From Theobroma cacao (Eukaryota > Streptophyta > Magnoliopsida > Malvales > Malvaceae): a DNA stretch of 64,000 bases. Position numbers and translations under genes: made by a program. Shown here one piece after another: positions 52,026 to 61,654 of this stretch (positions within the stretch are counted from its first letter, which is position 1; every line of letters begins with the position of its first letter). The notes beneath the pieces are model-generated. The model saw only the letters and a program-made list of their open reading frames with translations. It ran no database searches and had not been told where the DNA came from. Location: the NCBI RefSeq assembly GCF_000208745.1, contig NC_030853.1:30706628-30770627 (forward strand), read 5' to 3'.

Positions 52026-55000
52026 ATGATCGGCAGGAGGATTTTACAAACGAGAGCATGGAACGCCGGTCGGCGGTGGCTTTGTCCTTACATGTCTTCT
52101 GCTCCATGTCCGATTCCGGCGGCGGCACCGACGGAGGAGTGTGGACGTCACTTCTCCAGCTACGCTAAGGCGCCGTTTTCATTAACCAATAACCCTGTCA
52201 ATGTGAGATTTTTTCTTGTTTCATGGATTCTTTTTTGTTCGAATTCAAATTAAAAAAAATTCAGAAATTTCGAAATATTAATGCCGGAATTAGTTGCTAA
52301 TTTGATAGTTTCGTTGAATTCTTAATTGAATTGTTGCCGTAAACTGTTGAATTGAAATTTGAATAATTCGATTTTGAAAGCCAATAGCAAAAAGACGAAC
52401 CAAACGGAGCTGATGACATTCTTTTTATTTATGTTTTAAATATTGTAGTTCTATATCCCATATGTTGTTCAAAGATGTCAGTTTTCGAGTAATGCTGTGG
52501 CTGATCTTCCTATGGAGGGAACGGTCGACGTGCCATTGGCGCAAACTGGTGAAGGTATTGCTGAGTGCGAACTTCTTAAGTGGTTTGTTCAAGAGGTGAG
52601 TCACTTTGATCCTTGTGTACATGTTGACTTTTTTTTCAATGCCATAATGTTCTGTTTCTGGTTAGGGGGATAAAGTTGAAGAGTTTCAACCACTTTGTGA
52701 AGTTCAAAGTGACAAAGCAACTATAGAAATTACAAGTCGTTACCAAGGGAGAGTTTCTCACATTCTCCACGTTCCTGGTAGCATTGTGAAGGTGAGAATT
52801 AGCTGCTAGTTTCAAGAATTGAGCTTCTCGTATTATAAAATCCATGTGTTGATTATGATTGTAGTTTTTTGATTCACACAACTCTGCGGAATTGAAAATC
52901 TTGTCTAATAAGTAAGGTTGCTAGCAAGTGTATTATAAGCTTCAAAGCTACATTTTAATATTATATAAAAATCGAATTCCTGAGTTTAGCTGAGGATTTG
53001 ATAGTGAGATAGGAATGCTTGAAATTGAATTTAGCTGTGAAAGGAGGGACTCGGATCTGTATGCGTGTGTCTATTGTGATTATTTAGTTTTATCCTCAGA
53101 AGTTATTATTTATGCCTTTTTCACCATAAATTCATATGGCACAAGGATATTAGTGCTTCCATGTTTAATAAAATTGCAGGTTGGAGAAACTCTTCTTAAG
53201 ATGGCTGTTGAGGAAACTCAGGTTCCTTCAGTAATCCCTAATAATTTAGAAAAGGAAAAACCAGTTGATGGTAAACTGAACAAATATAGTACTGGTGGAG
53301 TCCTATCAACACCTGCTGTTCGAAGCCTTGCAAAAGAACATGATATAGACATAAATGATGTCCAAGGAAGTGGAAAAGATGGCAGGGTACTAAAAGAAGA
53401 TGTGCTTAAATATGCTATGCAGAAAGGTGTCATCAAAGATCCATCAGTTACTGCTACTGCTACTGCTACTGTTGGAGAGCTGTTACATGGAGAAGAGAGT
53501 TGTTCATATGGGTCAGCTGAAGTTGCAGGGCTCTATGAAGATACAATAGCTCCCCTAAGGTATGGGATACGGACATACATGCAAAATTTTTAATTGTGGG
53601 ATTTAGGGGATATTATATTACCTAAATATAATCACCATAGTTCATAGACCAAAGAATTTTTCTAATTGGATGCCGTATATATAGCTTTATCTATAGTCAG
53701 GATGATAAAAATCAGTTAAAAAGAACACCACCACTGTTAGCAATCATGCGTGCACAAGTAGCCGTACTGATGGTAGTCCTGTGAAGTTCCTTTTGTGGTA
53801 TTAAGTTGGTCAAATGCGAGTCCTTGCATACTTGTGGAAAATAATTATTGGCAGGCTGATCAATTTAGTTAAGAGTAAAAAGCATGCTAATGATGGTTTT
53901 TTTTTTCAGGGGATTCCAGCGAACAATGGTTAAAACAATGTCCATGGCTGCTAAAGTTCCACATTTTCATTATGTAGAAGAGATTAATTGTGATGCACTT
54001 GCAGAGCTTAAAGCATCTTTTCAAACTAACAATACAGAACCTGGTATAAAGTTCACATTCCTTCCAATATTGATAAAGTCACTTTCAATGGCCTTGAGCA
54101 AATATCCCATGATGAATAGTTGCTTCAACGAAGAGTCACTTGAAGTAATCCTTAGAGGTTTGTAGATTTATTCTGACTTTTACTTGTCTCCTTTTTGCAC
54201 TTCTGATGACCATAACGGTATGTTGCTTGTAACTGCATGGATCACATCAGCATCCTACTCACTCTTACTCAGAAATTGATGAATCTTAACGAATTATTGT
54301 CTCAATGGAGGTGTATTGCAGCAGTTGTTGCATAGTTGCTGCAACTTAAGTGTGGAATTTAAGAACATGTGCTATTTTGACCAGAGGATGCTGTACAAAT
54401 ATGTGCAGAAGTTGCATATACATATGCATTGTTGTTTCCACTGTGAAAAGGTTTCTATGTTTCAGTTGTCAAACACTAATTGCTTCCTAGAAAATGTGTT
54501 AATCAGTGATAGGTTGCTATTATTTTGAGTGGTTTTAACCCATGATAGGATACTCTCGGTTGCTTCTCTCCCTGCATTCTCATGACATTAATCATGGTTA
54601 TTCTTGTTGATTATTTTAGGTTCCCATAACATTGGAATTGCGATGGCCACTCCGTATGGCTTAGTGGTGCCAAATATTAAGAATGTTCAGTCTCTTTCTA
54701 TCTTGGAGGTTAGTTACGTTTCAGTTCTCATCTGTTTAGGGATAGTAATTCTTCTTAATTCCCTCTATTTTTCCTCTTCCCAGAGATTGTTTCTCTTTCT
54801 TCTTCATAATTGAAGTGTAATATTTAATATTCTCCTGCCGCATCAATACCCCCCTCCACCAAACCTTTTCCATATTGTCCATAATTCTGGTGCTATAAGT
54901 TGAAGATGATGAGCTTTTTCTGCATTTTCCTTCCCCTTTACGTCAAAGATAGTTCTTCTCTTTATACTTGCTCTCAGCTGTGCTTTTCTATACTCTGTTA

Positions 55001-55518
55001 TATATTCAGATAACCAAGGAACTCTCACGGTTACAACAATTGGCACTGGCTAACAAACTCAGTCCAGCTGATATATCTGGTGGAACAATAACACTAAGCA
55101 ACATCGGAGCCATTGGTGGAAAGTTTGGTGCGCCCATTCTTAACTTGCCTGAAGTAGCCATCATTGCAATCGGTAGAATACAGAAACTTCCACAATTCAC
55201 AGATGACGGAAATGTTTATCCTGCCTCAATCATGAATGTAAGCTTGCAATTTACATATTTCGCTTTCATTTATCCAACATCTTGTAGTAGTATAGCTTTT
55301 CCTCTGAATAACGAGTAGTATAGTTCTTAACATGCCATAAGCTTATCTTCGGCGGGAGATGTAATAATCTGATCATATCTCTGACATGATATTTTCCTTG
55401 TCAGGCTAACATAGGTGCAGATCACAGAGTTTTGGATGGAGCAACTGTCGCGAGATTTTGCAACGAGTTGAAACAGTTCATCGAAAAACCAGAGCTCCTC
55501 ATGCTGCACATGAAATGA
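52026..55518 (+). CDS. BCE2: Branched-chain 2-oxoacid dehydrogenase E2 (dihydrolipoyl acyltransferase), mitochondrial
   Basis: Eight exons: 52026-52202, 52449-52595, 52666-52791, 53180-53559, 53910-54157, 54620-54708, 55010-55237 and 55405-55518. They sum to 1509 nt, 502 aa. The N-terminus is Arg/Ala/Ser-rich without acidic residues at first, fitting a mitochondrial presequence. A lipoyl domain follows at about residues 79-155, with lipoyl-lysine K125 in QSDKATIE. A peripheral subunit-binding domain is at about 191-229 ([15 protein letters not shown] and [14 protein letters not shown]). The C-terminal acyltransferase domain runs from about 278 to the end, with catalytic H472 and D476 in DHRVLDG. 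E2 is the core of the complex that degrades 2-oxoacids from Leu, Ile and Val. Thr-Ala repeats after residue 236 form a flexible linker encoded by an ACTGCT repeat. AATAAA at 55622-55627 is a likely polyadenylation signal. The start is the first ATG of the exon. Confidence 0.95.
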
Positions 55519-56107
55519 CTAGGCTTTGACAATTTATCAGCTTCCTCTCTTCTTAACCGTTTCTTCAAAGGGTAAATGCCCTTGTGATAGTAGCAGTTCG
55601 CAACAACCTCAATTCATAGCCAATAAAATTTTTTTCGGAATAAAGATTGAAAATAACTAATAATCTTCTTTATTTCTTTGCAAAATACTTAATTTGATAA
55701 TTTTGTCTAGAATTTTATCATCATTTTACTTTGTAATTTTCAGGTTAATTTATTCCCTCCTATTATTTTACTGCAAATTTTGTTTCAGAAAGATTAATAA
55801 TTAAATAATTAATATATCAGACGTACCAAAAAAATAATTAAAAAATTTTCATTATTGTCCATAGGAGCAATGTTATCGCCCAAAACCGACACCGTTTAAT
55901 GGGCTATTGGATTTGCTTTTCCCAGAGAAAAGTGGGGAAATAACTGAACCGTTTTCAACCGTCAGCAACCGCTGAAGAAATCCAACGGCCTAAATTACTC
56001 TCAATGACACGCGTAAAAAACCCAATACACTTGATAAACTGCCCTTTCAAAAAACGTCATCACTTCCTTTCCTCCAACAGGGCCAATGGCTCATAGTTCT
56101 CCCAATC
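55519..56107. other. Intergenic region between BCE2 and GEX2
   Basis: This 589-bp space contains the BCE2 3' untranslated region with AATAAA at 55622-55627, and the GEX2 promoter. An AACCGTCAGCAACCGCTG cluster and ATCCAACGG occur near 55956-55988. An upstream ORF starts at 56086. Confidence 0.55.
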
Positions 56108-56166
56108 ATGGCGGCCGAATTTCACTGCATTTTCATTTTATTCCTCGCATTGTTCTTAACTTATAG
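56086..56166 (+). other. Upstream ORF overlapping the GEX2 start
   Basis: An ATG at 56086, 22 bases before the GEX2 ATG and in a different frame, opens a 26-codon ORF ending TAG at 56164-56166. It overlaps the first 59 bases of GEX2 coding sequence. Whether it is transcribed depends on where GEX2 transcription starts. If it is, ribosomes starting here would pass over the GEX2 start, so it could reduce GEX2 translation. Confidence 0.45.
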
Positions 56167-59100
56167 TGCAGGTATTCACATTCTTTTTTTTTTTTTAATT
56201 TATATTCAACAATGAACTGACACAAAGACGGGAAGATTTGAGCTTGAGATCTCCAAGTTCTTAGTTCAATTGGTTTTATTTTTTCTTAATGGAGAGAAAT
56301 GATCTAATATGTTGCAGATGAGGCAACAGTGCCAAAGTTTGCATTCAGTTGGTTGGATGACAAGGACACATTCCGAGCTGGAGATACTGCTACCATCAAA
56401 ATCAAAGTTCTGGGAAACTTTGACAGCAAAGGAAATGCTTCGCTTGACAGAAGTGCTTTTAAGCCTGCACTGACGGTGAATGGGAAGACGGGGAATAGTT
56501 CTTACGTATCTGGTGTTCTTCTAGACACTGCTGGTGATCCTAGTACTTGGCAAATTGTCTTTACCCCAATTCTTGCCGGATTGTTTAATTTGATCATCGA
56601 TGATGACCCTTTCAAAGTCATGGATTCATCTCTACATTTCACTGTTGAGCCAGGTTTATCTTTCTTTTTGGTTTGTAAAACGAGGATAATTCACTCCATA
56701 GATCGTGAGTAAATGTTTTAACTTCCTACTTTCTGTTGTCTGATTCAAAGGGTCAATGTACCCTTCTGCCAGTGTTGCTTCCTGGCTGGGCTTCCTGAAT
56801 GAATTCGAAGCGGGTTCAAAGGCTCCACTGTTGATTCTTCCTAAAGATGCATTTGGAAATAACGTTTCTTCAACTGACAAAGAACTGAATTCTTATAACA
56901 TTTCAATGACTGCTCTCCATGAAAATGGCTCCATTGCAACTATGGTAAATATCACTAACATGGGTTGGAACGAATTTGGTTATATCATTGTGGAGTTTAT
57001 GGCAGTGAAAGCAGGAAACTTCTTGTTGCATATGGAAGGGGCAAGCCAAATCTTGAATGGTTCTCCACTACCATTCAAGGTAAATCCAGGTGATTTGATT
57101 TTACGTATGATGAAATTTACTTTTACTAATAGAAATGCAGTGTGATGATCATTCAACATGTGTATATGAGATGAATAAGCTCATTCAATTTTGAACCGAC
57201 CTTTGCAGGACCTCTAGATGTCTCTAATTGTGTGGCCAAATGGAAATTTGAATTCAATGCGTGGCAAATCTTTTCTAAGATGGAAATACTCATATACCAG
57301 CAAGATCAGTATGGAAACCTTGTTCCAGGCTTGACTGAATTTGATGCTGATGTTATAGAGAAAGAGACAAACCTGTCTGTACCTGTAGGAGATTTGCAAT
57401 TTGAAGAAGTAGAGCCGGGGATTCAGCTGTTTTCTTTCGGCATGTCTGAACCAGGGAATTTCTTGCTCACGATTTCTGATATGAAGCACAATAAAAGCAT
57501 TTCAAATATGCCATATGCTTATACTGTCTTTGTAGGTGCGTCAGATAAACCTTCATACAAAATATTTCGGTATTAGGGTCTTGCACTTCTCATGTCCTTG
57601 CCATCATGTGCCCTTGTGAACGATAATTTATGAGCATTAGTGGTTAAGTTCTACCTATTCTTCTGCAAAATCTACATCTTTTTATGTAACATTGTAATAA
57701 TCAATGGTCATGCTGCTTGAACCTATAAAGGTTGTACATTCTACATCTTCACAGCAGGTGCTGTTTCATACTCTAAATCTGAACAGGTTATTGTGATGGA
57801 TTCAAGAGTTTCGTCAATGGGACTGGTTTAAATAGTTCTGTTGCTGGGGAAATGGCAGAGTTTTCAGTTTATTTAAGTGATGCTTTCCAATATCCCTCCC
57901 CGGTGGAAGTAGAAAGACTTCAAGTAGAAATCAAAAGGGAAATTGATGCCTGTTCTGTGTTGCCTACCATATATCCTACACAGTTCAGCAATGGTATGTA
58001 CATTGGAATTAATCAACCTTTTGGTTTTTCCTTTCATATATAGTGTTAGCCCCGCGATTTGACCAGTAAGCACATAACTGAAATAGGGAATAAATATACA
58101 GGAGAATTACTTGAGGATGCTGTAACCGAAACTGAATTTGCTCCTGCTCCATCTGTTGGCCTGAATAACACTGTAAGAAGTGTATTTGCTTGTAGCCTTC
58201 AGATCGTTACTTGAGATTTTAATGACAGTTTCGTTTTTGGAAAACAGCCTCCTGAAAGCTTGAAAGTTCAGGCCAGTGCATTCAATGTCATGTATACTCC
58301 TGAAAAGAGTGGGATCTACAAAATTCATATACTCTGTGGAAATATTATCCTGAATGGTGGTATTCCATTCACAAAGGAAGTAAAAGCAGGTTTTTACCCA
58401 AATACGATATACAGCTTGGCACCTCTCTTACTGCATCTTGAATTTTTGGATAGTAGATGGTATGAACTTCTACTTACACATCTCTTAGCGCCACATTTCC
58501 TTGGTGACTAATGCTTTTATCATTTCCGACAGGTGAGGTTAATATATCACTCTCAGGAGTTCTGAGATTTTCTCCCAAGGCACCAAAGCTCGTTAGAAAT
58601 GAAATAGTAGTACAGCTGAGGGATTCTTTTGCCAATCCTGTCCTCTCAGAACAGTCAAAGCTAAGTCTAGAGCTTGTTTCAGTTAACAAGACAGGTTTCT
58701 CAAGTTGGATGTTTGTGGATAACAATGATGGTTCATACACAGGTCACTATCTTGCCATGGAAGTGGGCACTTATGAGATGTGTGTATCATTTGACAGAGA
58801 GCATTTCTCACCCTGCCCTTTTGAGATCAACGTGTATGGAAGTAAGTTAGTATTTCTGTGACCTATATAATCCATATGATTCATGATTTTTCCAAAGCAT
58901 ATGATGGTACTATCTCTGTTTCAAATGCCTTGCAGGTGAATATTTTCCTAAAGCATATGATGATACAATATCTCTTTGGGAGGATGAGTCAATTTCTTTT
59001 GATGTGTTAGGAAATGACTACTTCGCTGGTGGCAATGCAAGCATTGTCAAATTCTCAAAAGTAAGAGTGAAAGTAGAAGCAAGTTTTGACAACCTTTTCC

Positions 59101-61334
59101 CTCCAGCCTCTCCCTTATCTTTCTTTATCCTAGGAGAAAGATAAGCCTAAGAATTGTTTCTATTTAATATACCGTCCTACACTAATGTATAGTCTTTGAT
59201 GATTGAATGCTATATTGAGGATTATATATTTTGTCAGCCAGGTCATGGTTCACTTCTACAGTATGGAAGGCTCTTTAGATATACACCTTACAAAGATTAC
59301 TATGGGAATGATTCCTTTCTGTATACTATATCTGACATAAATGGCGAACTCGCTACTGCTGCTGTCAACATTTCTGTACTCACTATCCCACCTCAGTTAA
59401 TTTCTTTTCCAAGTCAATTGCAGGCAATGGAAGATGTGATAAGTCCCAGATTCGGGTAAGGTATTTGCTTGTCTTGAATTATTTCGTGGCATTGCCAATA
59501 TTTGTAAGGCTCATATCAGTCTGTTTACTTTCATTTTCTTTCACTTGATTGAATCTTTACTCTTTGCAGTGGTTACTATGGATTTGAAATGAAATATTCA
59601 GATCCAATGGAGAATATCTCTGTCATTCTCAGTGCCAAGTCTGGGAAAGTATTCCTGTCACCTATGCCGATGCAATTCTGGCAGCCAATATGGAGTGAAC
59701 TTTCTGTAAGTAAGGGGGATGAGGAAGGAAAGAATTTGACCATAAAGGGACGCCTAGAAGCAATAAATTTTGCACTTCAGTCTATTCAATATCTTGGGTA
59801 CTAATCACTGAATTTAATCTTTTCCCCTTAACTGAAGGATATAAGTAAATTTCTCTCACTTCAATTGGTTTGCTGAAATAAGGAATGAGAATTTTTCGGG
59901 TGCGGACACCCTTCGAGTTTCGGCCAGGAACAGAAACGGGGTCAATGACTTGGATGTTCCAGTTCTGGTGGAGCCCATTAATGATCCTCCATATGTTAAC
60001 GTTCCTGAATTCATCATATTGAAGAGCACTAGGGATGAATCTTTGTTGTTTAACAAAGAAACAGATAAGTTTCAGTTTTCTATTGGAGATCCAGATCTTC
60101 TTAACTTCCCCGGTAAGTTCAGAAACACATGAAGTAGGACTTCTATAGCTTTGAGGAGCTGAATATATATTGGCAACAGCAGTTCTTTGTTGCTTAATTA
60201 TGCAACAATCTTGCACACCATCCACCTAAAACCTTAACTTTCTGCTGGTGAACAAAATTTCAGGAGGTGAGTCTGGCTTTCTACTCACATTTTCAGTGGA
60301 AGTCAGTGATGGGTTTTTACTAGCAACTCTACCAGCTGCTCTTATCGATTCGACTGAACTGAAGCTGAAGAGTACTTATCAGTGGCAACCTCTTCAGACA
60401 TATGTTACTATCTCAAAGCATTTTAAGGTCAAAGCTATAGGAATAAGATTCCGAGCATCACTGAATGATTGCAACACTGTCATGGAACAACTGGCCTACC
60501 ATGTAAGTTAAACTTGTTTTGTTACAGACTTGATTGCAGTATTCACATTCTGCAGTTGCATGAAAGGATTGAACTAATCATGTCATCCTTCAGGGTGGAG
60601 AACATGGTGCTGCTATAACAGTGAAAATAAGTGATTTGGGCCACTATGGATGTTATCTAGATTGTGCTGAAAGGGTATCGAAGCCTTTGTGCGCTGAGGC
60701 CACTGTAAACCTAATTAGAGGAAGGCCAATGAGCTCATTGCTAGTTCGCAGTAAGTTGTCTGAATTAACAAACAACTTTCATCTTTCCAACATTTACCGT
60801 TCAAGTTACACTCTTGCTTCAGTATATAATCAGAGCACCTTTCAAAAAAAGGGTAAATAATCAGAGCTTACATGCTTGACTTTGCGGTGACAGCCCTTGG
60901 ATCAGCTATATTCATTGAATTCCTTTCGTTACTTTCACTTGGATCGGTGTTTCTCTTCTTCACATGCAAATGTGCAATTCTTCTTGTCAACGAGAAAAGG
61001 CGGCAGAACCCCAGAAATTCCGAGCCGTCTAGAGTGCAAAGTTCCCAGCAAGAAACTGTAAGCATGCATGCCTCGAAAAACCAACATGTCTTTGTGACTA
61101 TGTTTCATTACAACCATTATGTAGCCTTCTCCTTCAGCAACAAAGTTTATTTATTGTTATTATTACAAGAAAAGATTCAGATTACCCTTTGCAAAATCAA
61201 ATTTTGATTGTAGAATTTTTCCTTTTTTCCTGCTTCATGGGCAGTTAAGTGCAAATTCAACAGAGGATGCGATTCACTTCACAGGGTGTTGTTGCTCAAG
61301 CGCCCTTCCTACAAAGCTGCCACTTTCCACCTAG
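56108..61334 (+). CDS. GEX2: GAMETE EXPRESSED 2, sperm surface adhesion protein with Ig/filamin-like repeats
   Basis: Sixteen exons: 56108-56171, 56318-56653, 56751-57089, 57209-57535, 57787-57993, 58102-58172, 58248-58389, 58533-58841, 58936-59060, 59238-59455, 59570-59797, 59883-60112, 60264-60502, 60594-60750, 60894-61057 and 61245-61334. They sum to 3246 nt, 1081 aa. A signal peptide covers about residues 1-21. The ectodomain begins with filamin/Ig-like repeats (YVSGVLLDTAGD, GNNVSS, MEVGTYEMCVSFDREHFS). From about residue 600 it changes to cadherin-like repeats (LWEDESISFDVLGNDY, FRYTPYKDYYGNDSF, then PINDPPYV). One membrane helix lies at about 1002-1025, followed by a basic tail of about 55 residues with a Cys cluster, GCCCSS. 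In Arabidopsis, GEX2 is made in sperm and needed for gamete attachment in double fertilisation. Many N-x-S/T sites fit an extracellular protein. Expression in this plant is inferred from the family. Confidence 0.92.
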
Positions 61335-61654
61335 TCCTTTAACATTAACTAATGTTTGACATATGTTTATTCATATTGACATTAAAAATCTGGAACAAAT
61401 TTCTTCCTTGTATAACAGTAATTCGCTAATTTCTTTTTAATTTTATATATTCTACTCGTTTACTTTACTAACGGTATATTTTCCAAGAAAGGATAATTTT
61501 TTGGTATGGGGGGCGGATAAAAAGGTAATTTTATACTGAAAAGATGATTATTGCAGCCGTCGTTACTCGTTACATACTAGCTCAGTAGGCAAATGAGAGC
61601 TGCCCATTGACGACCCTTTCGCTCTTTGCAAATCTCTGACCAAAAACGGAAAAC
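61335..61654. other. Short spacer between GEX2 and FAHD1-like genes
   Basis: This 320-bp AT-rich space holds the GEX2 3' end and the promoter of the next gene. A five-codon ORF (ATG at 61593, TGA at 61608) lies in the probable leader of the FAHD1-like gene. Nothing else is seen. Confidence 0.5.
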
